A DNA stretch of 64,000 nucleotides from Zoogloea sp041917255 (GTDB taxonomy: Bacteria; Pseudomonadota; Gammaproteobacteria; Burkholderiales; Rhodocyclaceae): the NCBI GenBank assembly GCA_041917255.1, contig JAYRYA010000012.1, forward strand, positions 48,054-112,053, read 5' to 3'. Positions 1 through 8,799 of this stretch are shown here, piece after piece. Under the pieces are notes generated by a model, which searched no databases, had not been told where the DNA came from, and saw only the letters and a program-made list of their open reading frames with translations. The position numbers were made by a program, and so were the translations under genes. Within the stretch, counting starts at the first letter, position 1; each line of letters starts with the position of its first letter.

Positions 1-397
1 TGAAGCGCACCCGGCGCCAGTCATCGTCGCGGGGCTCGCGGCGGCGGACGATGCCGGACAGATCCTCGAAACGCCCGCGGGCGATCCACAGTTCGCCGTC
101 CAGCGGCTCCGGCGGCAGCCCGGCCAGGAACCATGCCGGCGCATTGACCAGGCGCCCGCTGCGGAAGCGCAGCTCGCGGCCATTCCACACGGCGCGCACG
201 CCATCGAGCTTTTCGCTGACCCAGTAGCGGGTGACATCCACGTCGCCCCGCAGCACCTCGGCAAGGAGGAGCGGCGGCGCATCGACGCCACGCGCGGCCC
301 AGGTGACAGACGGGCCACAAAACGCGACCGCAAGGGCGGCGCAAATCCCGCCGCGCAACCACGCGCGTCGGGTTTCAAGATGAGTAGTCAGAACCAT
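1..397 (-). CDS. ATP-dependent DNA ligase, exported type (partial, 3' end outside window)
   Basis: Only the N-terminal 132 residues are present; the gene runs off the left edge. The ATG is at 397 and overlaps the end of the upstream glycosyltransferase by 10 bp. Residues 1-35 look like a signal peptide: Arg10-Arg11, then a hydrophobic Ala-rich stretch ending near TWAA. At residues 62-68 is E-K-L-D-G-V-R, the nucleotidyltransferase motif I, so Lys63 is the expected AMP-accepting lysine. The short N-terminus before motif I fits the minimal LigE-like exported ligases known from Neisseria, Haemophilus and relatives, which seal nicks in the periplasm, perhaps during DNA uptake. The family call is firm from the motif; periplasmic location is inferred from the signal-like N-terminus. 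Confidence 0.8.
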   Translation of the reverse strand, partial: MVLTTHLETRRAWLRGGICAALAVAFCGPSVTWAARGVDAPPLLLAEVLRGDVDVTRYWVSEKLDGVRAVWNGRELRFRSGRLVNAPAWFLAGLPPEPLDGELWIARGRFEDLSGIVRRREPRDDDWRRVRF

Positions 398-1176
398 TTC
401 CAGCCGTGCAATCGGAAGAAGAGCGCGGCCCCTTGCATGAAGAGACGGATGTGATGCAAGCCCTTCCTGGCCGCGTGACCGCCATGATGCACGACTTTGA
501 CCGTCGGCACATATGCGATCCGCGTTTCACGGGCGGCGCGCAGGCTGAGATCGTAGTCTTCGAAGTACAGAAAGAAGCGCGGATCGAAACCGCCAATTCG
601 GCGCAGCACATTGGTGCGAAAGCACATGAAGGCGCCGCTCACCAGCGGCGGGTCCCACACCACGGCATCGCCGATCACATCCTGCATCTCGTAGCGGGCC
701 ATGCGCGCGGCAAAACGGCGCCGCAGCCAGCCCGGCGCAAAACCGCGCAGAAACAGATCGAACACCGATGGCACCCGCTTGCAGAGGTATTGCACACGGC
801 CATCCTCCCAGCGCACCGCCGGGGCGATGAGGCCGCATTCGGGGTGGGCGCGGAAGAAGGCCCGAGCCTCGACGAGGGCGTCGGGTGCGAGTTCGAGATC
901 GGGATTGAGGATCAGGTGGACGTCGCCGGCCCCATCCAGGCTGAGGTTGTGGCCGCAACCAAAGCCCACGTTGCCGTGGCCTGAGAAGACATGCACCTGC
1001 CAGTCGTCGGGCATGCTGAGCCCGGCGAGCACGGCATCGCTGCCGCCGTTATCGATGAGGAAGAGATCGGGAACGACATCGGCCACCCGGCTCGCGGTGA
1101 CCAGCGAATCCAGGGTTGCCTTGAGCTGCACGGCGTCGGGCCGATACAGCACGAGGCTGACGGTCAGGCGCTCCAT
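388..1176 (-). CDS. Glycosyltransferase family 2 (rhamnosyltransferase-like)
   Basis: 262-residue soluble GT-A fold enzyme. The N-terminus (VSLVLYRPD) and the motif FLIDNGGSD near residue 45 form the nucleotide-sugar binding region. NVGFGCGHN followed by LILNPDLEL is the pattern seen in the rhamnosyl-type GT2 branch, where N-P-D replaces the DXD metal motif. FFLYFEDYDLSLRA near residue 200 carries the acceptor-side ED motif. It probably adds a sugar to lipopolysaccharide or another surface glycan; the substrate cannot be read. It lies 55 bp downstream of the epimerase on the same strand and overlaps the ligase gene, so the three may be co-transcribed. Confidence 0.82.
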   Translation of the reverse strand: MERLTVSLVLYRPDAVQLKATLDSLVTASRVADVVPDLFLIDNGGSDAVLAGLSMPDDWQVHVFSGHGNVGFGCGHNLSLDGAGDVHLILNPDLELAPDALVEARAFFRAHPECGLIAPAVRWEDGRVQYLCKRVPSVFDLFLRGFAPGWLRRRFAARMARYEMQDVIGDAVVWDPPLVSGAFMCFRTNVLRRIGGFDPRFFLYFEDYDLSLRAARETRIAYVPTVKVVHHGGHAARKGLHHIRLFMQGAALFFRLHGWKWF

Positions 1177-1231
1177 CTGCGCCCGACTTCAGAACGGGCG
1201 GGCAGCAGGGCGCCGCCCAGCGCGACGGACA

Positions 1232-2239
1232 TCAAACCTTGTAGTAGCTCCGGTACCACTCGACGAAGCGGCCGATGCCCTCGGGCACCGGGGTGGCCGG
1301 CACGAAGCCGGTCCAGGCATTGAGGGCGTCGGTGTTGGCATAGGTGGCCGGCACGTCGCCATCCTGCAGCGGCATGAAGTTCTTCTCGGCCTTCTTGCCC
1401 ACGGCGTTCTCGATGGCTTCGATGAAGCTCATCAGCTCCACCGGGTTGTTGTTGCCGATGTTGAACACACGGAAGGGCGCGTTGCTGGTGCTGGGGTTCG
1501 GGATGTCGGCGTTGTAGGTGGCGTCCGGCTCGGCGGTGTGGTCGAGGGTCTTGATGACGCCCTGGACGATGTCGTCCACATAGGTGAAGTCGCGCTTCAT
1601 CTTGCCGTGGTTGAACACGTCGATGGGGCGGCCTTCGAGGATCGCCTTGGTGAACAGGAACAGCGCCATGTCCGGACGGCCCCACGGGCCATAAACGGTG
1701 AAGAAGCGCAGGCCGGTGGTCGGCAGGCCGAACAGGTGGCTGTAGGTGTGCGCCATCAGCTCGTTGGCCTTCTTGGTGGCGGCGTACATGCTCACCGGGT
1801 GGTCGACGCTATCGCACTCGGCGAACGGCATCTTGGTGTTGCCGCCATACACGCTGGAGCTGGAGGCATACACGAGGTGCTGCACCTTGTTGTGGCGGCA
1901 GCCCTCGAGGATGTTCATGAAGCCCGAGATGTTGCTCTCGATGTAGGCGCGGGGATTGATCAACGAGTAGCGCACGCCGGCCTGGGCGGCCAGGTGGATG
2001 ACCTTGTCGAACTTCTCTTCGGCGAAGAGCTTTTCCATACCCTCGCGGTCGGCCACGTCCAGCTTCACGAAGCGGAAATTTTCGTGGGGCGTGAGGCGGG
2101 CGAGGCGATCCAGCTTGAGCTGGACTTCGTAGTAATCGTTGAGATTGTCGAGGCCGACGACGGTGTCGCCGCGCGCCAGCAGGAGCAGACTGGTGTGCGA
2201 GCCGATGAAGCCGGCAGCGCCGGTAACGAGAATTTTCAT
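1232..2239 (-). CDS. NAD-dependent epimerase (UDP-glucuronate 4-epimerase type)
   Basis: 335-residue extended short-chain dehydrogenase. The start at 2239 (MKILVTG) is preferred over an upstream in-frame codon because it places the Rossmann motif GAAGFIGSH at residues 7-15. Further landmarks are LDNLNDYY after beta-2, the catalytic S-SSVYGG then Y-x3-K (YAATKKANE), and GLRFFTVYGPWGRPDMA, the signature of bacterial UDP-glucuronate/galacturonate 4-epimerases. It would supply a uronic acid sugar nucleotide for surface polysaccharide, consistent with the glycosyltransferase immediately downstream. A GDP- or dTDP-sugar substrate cannot be excluded from sequence alone. Confidence 0.85.
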   Translation of the reverse strand: MKILVTGAAGFIGSHTSLLLLARGDTVVGLDNLNDYYEVQLKLDRLARLTPHENFRFVKLDVADREGMEKLFAEEKFDKVIHLAAQAGVRYSLINPRAYIESNISGFMNILEGCRHNKVQHLVYASSSSVYGGNTKMPFAECDSVDHPVSMYAATKKANELMAHTYSHLFGLPTTGLRFFTVYGPWGRPDMALFLFTKAILEGRPIDVFNHGKMKRDFTYVDDIVQGVIKTLDHTAEPDATYNADIPNPSTSNAPFRVFNIGNNNPVELMSFIEAIENAVGKKAEKNFMPLQDGDVPATYANTDALNAWTGFVPATPVPEGIGRFVEWYRSYYKV

Positions 2240-2348
2240 GGTCGTGAAAGACGATGCAGGTTGTAGGGCGGGCACGCGGTCAAAGGCGAAACCGTCTGGC
2301 TGGCATTTTCGCACGGGCTCATGACAGCGTAAATCCAGGACACAACTT

Positions 2349-3695
2349 GTGCCGTGGCATCTGCAACGCCCGGTATACTTTCAACTCAATGAATCCAGCC
2401 TCATCCCCTTGATCCATCGCAGCCTTTACACCGCCGTCTGGTACGTTGCCGCACCGTTTGTCGCGTTGCGGCTGCTGTGGCGCGCCCGCAAGCAGCCCGA
2501 ATACCTGCAGCACCTGGGCGAACGCCTGGGCCGCTACACCAGGCTGCCACCGGGCAGGGTGATCTGGCTGCACGCCGTGTCGGTGGGCGAGACCCGGGCC
2601 TGCGCGCCACTGCTGCATGCGCTGCTCGACGCCCACCCGGATCATTCCGTGCTGCTCACCCACATGACGCCCACCGGCCGCGCCACCGCCGCCGAACTCT
2701 TTGGCGAGCTTGCCCCGCGGGTCCAGAGCGTTTATCTGCCCTACGACTTTCCGTGGGCGGTTGCGGCCTTTCTGCGTCACTTCCACCCGCGCCTGGGCAT
2801 CCTGATGGAAACCGAGCTGTGGCCCAATCTCGTCGAGGCCTGCCGTCAGTCCGGCACCCCGCTGGCGATGGTCAATGCGCGGCTGTCGGCCCGGTCGGCC
2901 AGGGGATACGCGCGGGCCGGGGCGCTGGCACGCAAGGCTTTCGCGCATCTGTCGGCCATCGGTGCGCAAACCGAGGCCGATGGCCAGCGGATGACCAATC
3001 TGGGTGCGCGCTACGTGATGGTCACCGGCAACATCAAGTTCGACATCGCCCCGCCGGCGCACCTGCTGGCCCTGGGCGCCGGCTTCCGCAACCGCTTCGG
3101 GCCCCAGCGCCAGGTGCTGCTGGCCGCCAGCACCCGCGAGGGCGAGGAAGGCCCACTGCTTGAAGCCTTCGCCCGGCTATGCCCGCCCGAGGTGCTGCTG
3201 GTGCTGGTGCCGCGTCACCCGCAGCGTTTCGACGAAGTGGCCAAGCTCGTCAAACGCGCCGGCCTGCAGATGCAGAAGCGCTCGAAGGATGTCCCGGTGA
3301 TGGCCGACACCCGCGTGTGGCTGGGCGACTCGATGGGCGAGATGTATGCCTACTGCACGGCGGCCGACGTGGCGATCATCGGCGGTTCGTGGGAGAAGCT
3401 CGGCGGGCAGAACCCCATCGAGGCGAGCACCGTGGGCTGCCCGGTGATCGTCGGCCCCCACACATTCAACTTCAAGGTGGTGTGCGAGCAGGCCATCGAG
3501 GTCGGCGCGGCCGTGCGCGCCGACGACATCACCGACGCCATCGAGGAAGCCATCGAGATCCTCGCCAACCCGCCCCGCCGCGCCGCCATGGGCCAGGCCG
3601 GGCGCGATTTTGCCCAATCCCACCGGGGCGCCACCGGGCGCACCATGGACATGCTCACCCCGCTGCTGCGGGGCTCACGCCCCCAGCGGCCGTAA
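2349..3695 (+). CDS. waaA: 3-deoxy-D-manno-octulosonic acid (Kdo) transferase
   Basis: GT30 family inner-membrane enzyme that transfers Kdo from CMP-Kdo to lipid IVA in LPS core synthesis. A hydrophobic anchor (TAVWYVAAPFVALRLLW) is followed by HAVSVGE, the acceptor-domain motif with its conserved Glu, and later by GNIKFD, ASTREGEE and GGSWEKLGGQNPIEA, the CMP-Kdo site. The start is uncertain. The frame opens at GTG 2349, but a TATACT hexamer at 2374-2379 looks like a -10 element and the E. coli protein begins close to the hydrophobic segment. TTG 2409 may therefore be the true start, although no good Shine-Dalgarno sequence is visible. It converges with ubiA with 1 bp between the stop codons. 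Confidence 0.9.
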   Translation: MPWHLQRPVYFQLNESSLIPLIHRSLYTAVWYVAAPFVALRLLWRARKQPEYLQHLGERLGRYTRLPPGRVIWLHAVSVGETRACAPLLHALLDAHPDHSVLLTHMTPTGRATAAELFGELAPRVQSVYLPYDFPWAVAAFLRHFHPRLGILMETELWPNLVEACRQSGTPLAMVNARLSARSARGYARAGALARKAFAHLSAIGAQTEADGQRMTNLGARYVMVTGNIKFDIAPPAHLLALGAGFRNRFGPQRQVLLAASTREGEEGPLLEAFARLCPPEVLLVLVPRHPQRFDEVAKLVKRAGLQMQKRSKDVPVMADTRVWLGDSMGEMYAYCTAADVAIIGGSWEKLGGQNPIEASTVGCPVIVGPHTFNFKVVCEQAIEVGAAVRADDITDAIEEAIEILANPPRRAAMGQAGRDFAQSHRGATGRTMDMLTPLLRGSRPQRP

Positions 3696-3696
3696 G

Positions 3697-4587
3697 TCAT
3701 CGGCCGCGCAGCAGGTAGTCCACCACCCAGCCCGCAAAGATCGCCGCGCCCACCCAGTTGTTGTGCAGGAAGGCCTTGAAGCACTTCGGCCGGTCCCGGT
3801 CGCGGATCAGGGTGTAGTGGTAGCCCATGATGCCCGCCGCCACCGCCAGCCCGCCAAAGAAGGCCGCCCCGGCACCCGTGACGCCCCCGACCCAGCCCAG
3901 GATCGCCAGCGTGGCGGCGTAGCACAGCATCACCGCAGCCACGTCGAAGCGGCCGAAGGTGATCGCCGAGGTCTTGATGCCGATCTTCAGGTCATCCGGC
4001 CGATCCACCATCGCGTACTCGGTGTCGTAGGCCACCGCCCAGAACACGTTGGCCACCAGCATCGCCCACGCCACCAGCGGGATCTCGCCCTGCAGCGCCG
4101 CAAAGGCCATCGGGATGCCAAAGCCGAAGGCGATGCCCAGGTAGGCCTGGGGAATCGCCAGGAAGCGCTTGGTGAAGGGATAACTGCCCGCCAGGAACAC
4201 CGCCGGCACGCTCATCAGGATGGTGAGGGTGTTGAGCGGCAGCACCAGCAGGAAGGACACCACCGCCAGCCCGGCAGCCAGCCACAAGGCCTCCTTGGGC
4301 GACACACGCTTGGCGGCCAGCGGGCGGTTGCGGGTGCGCTCCACATGGCCGTCGAAATCCTTGTCAGCGTAGTCGTTGATCACGCAGCCGGCCGAGCGCA
4401 TCAGCACCGTGCCGATCACGAAGATCGCCAGCACCGGCAGCGCCGGCCGGCCCTCGCCGGCCACCCACAGGGCCCACAGGGTGGGCCACAGCAGCAGCAG
4501 GATGCCGATGGGCTTGTCGAGGCGCATCAGCTTCTCGTATTCGGCGAGGCGCTCGCGCAGGGTCAGGGTTGGCATGGTCGGGTTCAT
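3697..4587 (-). CDS. ubiA: 4-hydroxybenzoate polyprenyltransferase
   Basis: 296-residue membrane prenyltransferase that attaches the polyprenyl tail to 4-hydroxybenzoate in ubiquinone synthesis. The two Asp-rich motifs are clear: NDYADKDFD near residue 75, which binds Mg-diphosphate, and YDTEYAMVDRPDD near residue 195. About eight hydrophobic segments follow each other through the protein. The frame stays open upstream, but the family N-terminus (LAEYEKLMRLDKPIG) begins just after ATG 4587. That ATG overlaps the ubiC stop as ATGA, indicating translational coupling with the enzyme that makes its substrate. Confidence 0.93.
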   Translation of the reverse strand: MNPTMPTLTLRERLAEYEKLMRLDKPIGILLLLWPTLWALWVAGEGRPALPVLAIFVIGTVLMRSAGCVINDYADKDFDGHVERTRNRPLAAKRVSPKEALWLAAGLAVVSFLLVLPLNTLTILMSVPAVFLAGSYPFTKRFLAIPQAYLGIAFGFGIPMAFAALQGEIPLVAWAMLVANVFWAVAYDTEYAMVDRPDDLKIGIKTSAITFGRFDVAAVMLCYAATLAILGWVGGVTGAGAAFFGGLAVAAGIMGYHYTLIRDRDRPKCFKAFLHNNWVGAAIFAGWVVDYLLRGR

Positions 4588-5138
4588 GGGGCCAGGCTCC
4601 GGATCGCGGGCAGGAAGATTTCGGTGACGAGCAGCGGCGCGCCGTTGCGCCGGAAGGCCGAACGGCGCGCCCACAGGGCCGGCAGATCCGCCACGCCGAT
4701 GGCCCGGCTCGCATGATGCCAGCGGGAATCCCGGGCATCCAGGCGGGCCGCCTCCAGCGGCGAGCGGGCCACCCGCGGGTCGTCGAAGAGCACCGCCGCC
4801 AGCGGCCGCCCACCCAGCCCGCGCAGCAGGTGCCAGTCGGCCGGGATGCCGGTGTCGGCCACCAGCGAGCGGGCGAACACGACCGGCACGCCGTCGGCGA
4901 TCAGCAGCACCTCGCGCTGCCACAGCCGGCCGTGACGATGCACGTCCAGGGCGGCCATCTCGTCCGGGAGCACCACGCCCTTGCCCTGGCGCACCACCTG
5001 CAGTGAGAAGCGCCCGCAGCGGCTGCGGATGCGGGCGGTGAGGGAGCTATCGTCGGTGAGCCAGCCGCGCATCTGCCGCGGCGCCTGCCAGGCGGCCATG
5101 CGGAAGGGATCGCGGCCCGGAAAGTGGGCGAGGGTCAT
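4584..5138 (-). CDS. ubiC: Chorismate pyruvate-lyase
   Basis: 184 residues. It converts chorismate to 4-hydroxybenzoate plus pyruvate, the first committed step of ubiquinone ring synthesis. Supporting features are the family length, an early conserved W-L-T-D-x-S-S-L stretch, the central WQREVLLIADGVPVVFARS segment, and the late conserved acidic residue in TEIFLPAI. ATG 5138 is chosen over TTG 5156; neither has a strong ribosome binding site. It is followed by ubiA with a 4-bp overlap. A hairpin terminator just upstream isolates it from recG, so ubiC-ubiA probably has its own promoter within the terminator-to-start interval. Confidence 0.85.
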   Translation of the reverse strand: MTLAHFPGRDPFRMAAWQAPRQMRGWLTDDSSLTARIRSRCGRFSLQVVRQGKGVVLPDEMAALDVHRHGRLWQREVLLIADGVPVVFARSLVADTGIPADWHLLRGLGGRPLAAVLFDDPRVARSPLEAARLDARDSRWHHASRAIGVADLPALWARRSAFRRNGAPLLVTEIFLPAIRSLAP

Positions 5139-5154
5139 CGGTATGCAGAGAAAC

Positions 5155-5175
5155 AAAAAACGCCCGCAAGCGGGC
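5155..5175 (-). terminator. Intrinsic terminator downstream of recG
   Basis: On the minus strand a 6-bp GC stem (GCCCGC / GCGGGC, 5162-5175) with a 2-nt loop is followed by a T-rich run (5155-5160). It sits 56 bp after the recG stop and just before ubiC. Confidence 0.75.
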
Positions 5176-5231
5176 TGCGCAATTGTACGGCTTATGGCGG
5201 GGGCGGAGAACCGCGGGCAAGCCGGCGGGCG

Positions 5232-7325
5232 TCACGCCTTGAGCAGCGAGGCCCGGCCGCCGAACCAGCGGGCGGTGATCGAATCTGCCACCCGCGGCGC
5301 ATCGCGCAGCAGGGTTTCGGCCAGCTCGCGGGCGATGTCCACCAGCACCGCATCTTCTTCCAGATCGGCGTAGCGCAGCAGGGGCACGCCGCTCTGGCGG
5401 GCGCCGATGAACTCGCCGGGGCCGCGGATGCGCAGGTCTTCCCGGGCGATGATGAAGCCGTCGGTGTGCTCGAAAATCGCCTTCAGGCGCTCGCGCCCGG
5501 CCTGGGACAGCGGCTGGGCATACAGCAGGATGCACACCGACTCATGCACGCCACGCCCCACCCGGCCGCGCAGCTGGTGGAGCTGGGCGAGCCCGAAGCG
5601 CTCGGCGTGCTCGATCACCATCAGGCTGGCGTTGGGCACATCCACGCCCACCTCGATCACCGTGGTGGCCACCAGCACCTGCACCTCGTTGGCGCCGAAG
5701 GCGGCCATGGTGGCGGATTTCTCGTCGTTCTTGAGGCGGCCGTGCACCAGCCCGACCTTCAGATCGGGCAGCGCGGCCTGGAGCATCTCGAAGGTTTCCT
5801 GGGCGGTCTTGAGCTGGAGTGCTTCGGATTCCTCGATCAGCGGGCACACCCAGTAGGCCTGCCGGCCGGCCACGCAGGCGTCGTGGACGCGGCGGATCAC
5901 CTCGTCGCGGCGCTGGTCCGACACCAGCTTGGTGACGATGGGCGTGCGCCCCGGCGGCAGCTCGTCGAGCACCGACACATCCAGATCGGCGTAGTAGCTC
6001 ATCGCCAGCGTGCGCGGGATGGGCGTGGCGGACATCATCAGCATGTGGGGCGATTCGCCGGCCTGGCCTTTCTCGCGCAGGGCCAGGCGCTGGCGCACGC
6101 CGAAGCGGTGCTGCTCGTCCACCACCGCCAGCGCCAGCAGCGGCAGGACCACCGGGTCTTCGATCAGCGCGTGGGTGCCCACCGCCAGCAGGATCTCGCC
6201 GGCAGCGAGGCGGGCCATCGTCGCCTCGCGCGCCTTCTTCTTGCGGCTGCCGGAGAGCCACGCCACCTCCAGCCCGATGGGCGCCAGCCACCCGGCCAGC
6301 TTGCGGTAGTGCTGCTCGGCGAGGATCTCGGTGGGCGCCATCAGCACCGCCTGACGGCCGTTCTCGGCGGCCTGCAGCATCGCCAGCGCCGCCACGCAGG
6401 TCTTGCCCGATCCCACGTCGCCCTGCAGCAGGCGCTGCATGGGGTGGTCGGAGGCCAGATCGGCGGCGATCTCGGCAAAGGCGCGGCCCTGGGCGCCGGT
6501 GAGGGCAAAGGGCAGCTGCGCCAGCAGGCTGCGGGTGAGCGTGTCGTGGCGCGGCAGGCTGGGGGCGTTCTTGGCGCGGCGGGCGGCGTAGGCGCGGCGC
6601 AGCGAAATCTGCTGGGCCAGCAGCTCGTCCAGCTTCACGCGCTGCCAAGCCGGGTGGCCGCGGTCCTCGATATCCAGGATCGCCATCGACGGCGGCGGCG
6701 CGTGGAGCGTGCGCAGCGCATCGGGCAGCGTGGGCAGGTTAAGGCGGCGGCGCAGGGGCTCGGGCAGGTCGTCGGAGAGCGGGTTGTGGCGCAGCGCGCC
6801 GCCGATGATCTTGCGCAGCGCCGACTGGGCGAGGCCGGCGGTGGTCGGGTAGATCGGGGTGAGGCTGTCGGGCAGCGGCTCGCCGGCGGCCACGGGCTTC
6901 ACCCGCGGGTGGATCATCTCGGCGCCGAAGAAACCGTCGCGCAGCTCGCCAAAGATGCGCAGCCGGCTGCCCGCGGCAAGCTGCTTCTGCTGGCTGGGGT
7001 AAAAATGGACGAAGCGGAGCAGCACCTCGCCGCTGGCGTCCGACGCCCGGGCCAGCAGCTGGCGCCGGGGCGGCGGGCTCACCTCGCAGGAGATCACCTC
7101 CACCTCGCACTGGGCCGGTACGCCGGGGCGCAGGTCGGCCAGCATCGTCAGGCGGGTCTCGTCCTCGTAGCGCAGCGGCAGATGCAGGATCAGGTCGGCC
7201 GGGGCAAAGATGTCGAGCTTGGCCAGGCGCTCGGCCAGCTGCGGCCCCACGCCCGGCCAGCCGCGCACCGCCGCCTTTCTGGGCGGCGCGGCGGTGGCCG
7301 TGGCAGGCGCGGCGGTGTCGGGCAA
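5232..7325 (-). CDS. recG: ATP-dependent DNA helicase RecG
   Basis: 697 residues, full length for the family. It remodels stalled replication forks and branched DNA. An N-terminal wedge domain (OB-like, GVGP at about residue 26) precedes the helicase core. Walker A GDVGSGKT is at 302-309, MAPTEILAEQ is motif Ia, DEQHRFGVRQR is the RecG-specific DEQH box near 403, and SATPIPRT is motif III. TTVIEVGVDVPNA and QLRGRVGRG form motifs V-VI. It starts 2 bp after the ridA stop, so the two are probably one transcript, ended by the terminator at 5155-5175. Confidence 0.95.
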   Translation of the reverse strand: MPDTAAPATATAAPPRKAAVRGWPGVGPQLAERLAKLDIFAPADLILHLPLRYEDETRLTMLADLRPGVPAQCEVEVISCEVSPPPRRQLLARASDASGEVLLRFVHFYPSQQKQLAAGSRLRIFGELRDGFFGAEMIHPRVKPVAAGEPLPDSLTPIYPTTAGLAQSALRKIIGGALRHNPLSDDLPEPLRRRLNLPTLPDALRTLHAPPPSMAILDIEDRGHPAWQRVKLDELLAQQISLRRAYAARRAKNAPSLPRHDTLTRSLLAQLPFALTGAQGRAFAEIAADLASDHPMQRLLQGDVGSGKTCVAALAMLQAAENGRQAVLMAPTEILAEQHYRKLAGWLAPIGLEVAWLSGSRKKKAREATMARLAAGEILLAVGTHALIEDPVVLPLLALAVVDEQHRFGVRQRLALREKGQAGESPHMLMMSATPIPRTLAMSYYADLDVSVLDELPPGRTPIVTKLVSDQRRDEVIRRVHDACVAGRQAYWVCPLIEESEALQLKTAQETFEMLQAALPDLKVGLVHGRLKNDEKSATMAAFGANEVQVLVATTVIEVGVDVPNASLMVIEHAERFGLAQLHQLRGRVGRGVHESVCILLYAQPLSQAGRERLKAIFEHTDGFIIAREDLRIRGPGEFIGARQSGVPLLRYADLEEDAVLVDIARELAETLLRDAPRVADSITARWFGGRASLLKA

Positions 7326-7327
7326 GA

Positions 7328-7708
7328 TCAGCCCAGCACGAGCACGGCGTCGGCCTCGACCAGCGCGCCGCGGGGCAGCTCCTTCACGCCCACCGCCGCG
7401 CGGGCCGGGAAGGGCTCGGCAAAGTAGCGGGCCATCACTTCATTCACCTTGGCAAAGTTGGCCAGATCGGTGAGGTAGATGTTGAGCTTGACCGCGTCGC
7501 CCAGCGAGCCACCGGCCGCCTCGGCCACCGCCTTGAGGTTCTCGAACACGCGCACCGTCTGGGCCTCGAAGCCCTCGACCATCTGCATGGTGGCCGGGTC
7601 GAGCCCGATCTGGCCCGACATATAAACGGTGTCACCGGCCTTGACGGCCTGGGAGTAGGTGCCAATGGCGGCGGGGGCGTTGGGCGTGGCGATGATCGTC
7701 TTGGACAT
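7328..7708 (-). CDS. ridA: RidA family reactive intermediate deaminase
   Basis: 126-residue YjgF/YER057c/UK114 protein. RidA hydrolyses reactive enamines and imines released by PLP enzymes such as threonine dehydratase. The family hallmarks are APAAIGTYSQAV, VYMSGQIG, the conserved V-F-E-N-L-K segment, and the C-terminal LPRGALVEADAVLV. The canonical active-site region (VRV in the middle, the E in the last strand) is present, although the R of the usual P-x-R-x-x loop is followed by AAVGVKELP, normal for this family. The ATG has a purine-rich upstream tract (GAGCC). It precedes recG by 2 bp. Confidence 0.9.
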   Translation of the reverse strand: MSKTIIATPNAPAAIGTYSQAVKAGDTVYMSGQIGLDPATMQMVEGFEAQTVRVFENLKAVAEAAGGSLGDAVKLNIYLTDLANFAKVNEVMARYFAEPFPARAAVGVKELPRGALVEADAVLVLG

Positions 7709-7800
7709 GGGAGAAGGCTCCGTGGGTTGAACGGGCGGAGTTTACCGGGAATGGGGGCTTCACCAGCAAGGGGTAGGTTGGGAGAGATCGGTTCTCGTGG

Positions 7801-7818
7801 GGGCGACTTCAGTCGCCC
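7801..7818. repeat. Short perfect palindrome, REP-like
   Basis: GGGCGACT-TC-AGTCGCCC forms an 8-bp perfect hairpin in the 179-bp gap between the FGE-fold gene and ridA. No T-run follows on either strand, so it is not an obvious terminator. Similar short GC palindromes are frequent intergenic REP-type elements in proteobacteria. The rest of this gap shows no gene. Confidence 0.5.
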
Positions 7819-7887
7819 ATCGGCGCGCAAAGCAGGCGCAACGCAACCCGAGACGGGAAACGCTCCCGCTTTGGGACCAACCCCCGG

Positions 7888-8799
7888 TTACGCATCTCGT
7901 GTGGCCACCGCTTCCTGAGGGCGCTCGGAGCCACCTTCCGGACTACTTGGAGACCTCAGCAATAAGCGGAAGCCCCGCCCGTGGCTGCGCCAGTCACGGC
8001 GCCAGCCGTCACGGTGTGCCGCACGCAGGTAGTGCGGAAAAGCGATCCACGATCCGCCACGCAACACTCGCCAGTCCCCATCGCCTGCCGGACCACGTGG
8101 ATCTACTTGCAACTCACCGTCGTACTCTCTTAGTCCGTCTGCGCACCATTCCCACACGTTGCCGTGCATCTGGTACAGGCCCCAAGCGTTAGGGGCGTAG
8201 GTTCTTACTGGTACAGTCTCCTCCTGGGACATGCCCATTGGGCCTTTGGCGTAGCCTATTCTCGAATCGTATTTGGCCTGCCAAGGATTAATTCCTTCAC
8301 CCCAACTGAACGCGGTCTCACTCCCTGCCCGGCAGGCATATTCCCATTCAGCTTCCGTCGGCAAATCCGCCTTCACTCCCGGAAAACACTTTCCCACTTC
8401 ACCCAGAAAAACCTGAACGTCGTCCCAGCTCACCTGCTCTACCGGGTTCTGCAGGTCTTTCTTGAAGTCGCTGGGATTACTTCCCATCACCGAGAGCCAC
8501 ACCGCTTGGCTACATGCCGTCTCCGCAAGCCAGAAGCCATCAGTCAGACAAACCACATGTCGAGGGCCTTCGCGGATTTGACGCCCCACCTCGCCTTCCG
8601 GCGATCCCATCAAGAACTCACCCGGCTCGATCCACCGGAAACGCTGCAGCGGCCCGCCAATCACCACGTCGATCCACAACCCGTAGCGGTCATCTCCCCA
8701 TGCTTCGGCGCACACCGGCGGAAAGACTGGCGGCCAACGTTGGGCTTCGGGGGGAAAAGCGAGGTCGGGAAGACCTAATTTCGGATTAACCAGAGTCAT
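7888..8799 (-). CDS. FGE-sulfatase (SUMF1) fold protein, probably non-catalytic
   Basis: 303 residues, last gene of the four-gene operon; its ATG overlaps the upstream stop (ATGA). The FGE/C-type-lectin-like fold is recognised by IEPGEFLMGSPEGE, ETACSQAVWLSVMGSNPS, NPVEQVSWDDVQVF, LPTEAEWEYACRAG, GLYQMHGNVWEWCAD and VLRGGSW near the C-terminus. True formylglycine-generating enzymes have two cysteines in the segment after R-G-G-S; here that segment reads IAFPHYLRAAHRD and has none. Sulfatase activation is therefore unlikely, and a binding or recognition role is more probable. It closely resembles the C-terminal domain of the preceding gene and probably arose by duplication. Base composition is visibly less GC-rich than the flanking core genes. 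Confidence 0.8.
   Translation of the reverse strand: MTLVNPKLGLPDLAFPPEAQRWPPVFPPVCAEAWGDDRYGLWIDVVIGGPLQRFRWIEPGEFLMGSPEGEVGRQIREGPRHVVCLTDGFWLAETACSQAVWLSVMGSNPSDFKKDLQNPVEQVSWDDVQVFLGEVGKCFPGVKADLPTEAEWEYACRAGSETAFSWGEGINPWQAKYDSRIGYAKGPMGMSQEETVPVRTYAPNAWGLYQMHGNVWEWCADGLREYDGELQVDPRGPAGDGDWRVLRGGSWIAFPHYLRAAHRDGWRRDWRSHGRGFRLLLRSPSSPEGGSERPQEAVATRDA

Noticed and set aside
5124..7427. Long open frame antisense to recG, and similar long antisense frames across the window
   Set aside because: Typical of high-GC DNA opposite real genes; composition is His/Gln/Arg/Gly-rich with no domain signal, while the recG frame has complete helicase motifs.
7888..8799. Functional sulfatase-activating enzyme
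   Set aside because: No catalytic cysteines in the diagnostic segment and no sulfatase gene nearby.
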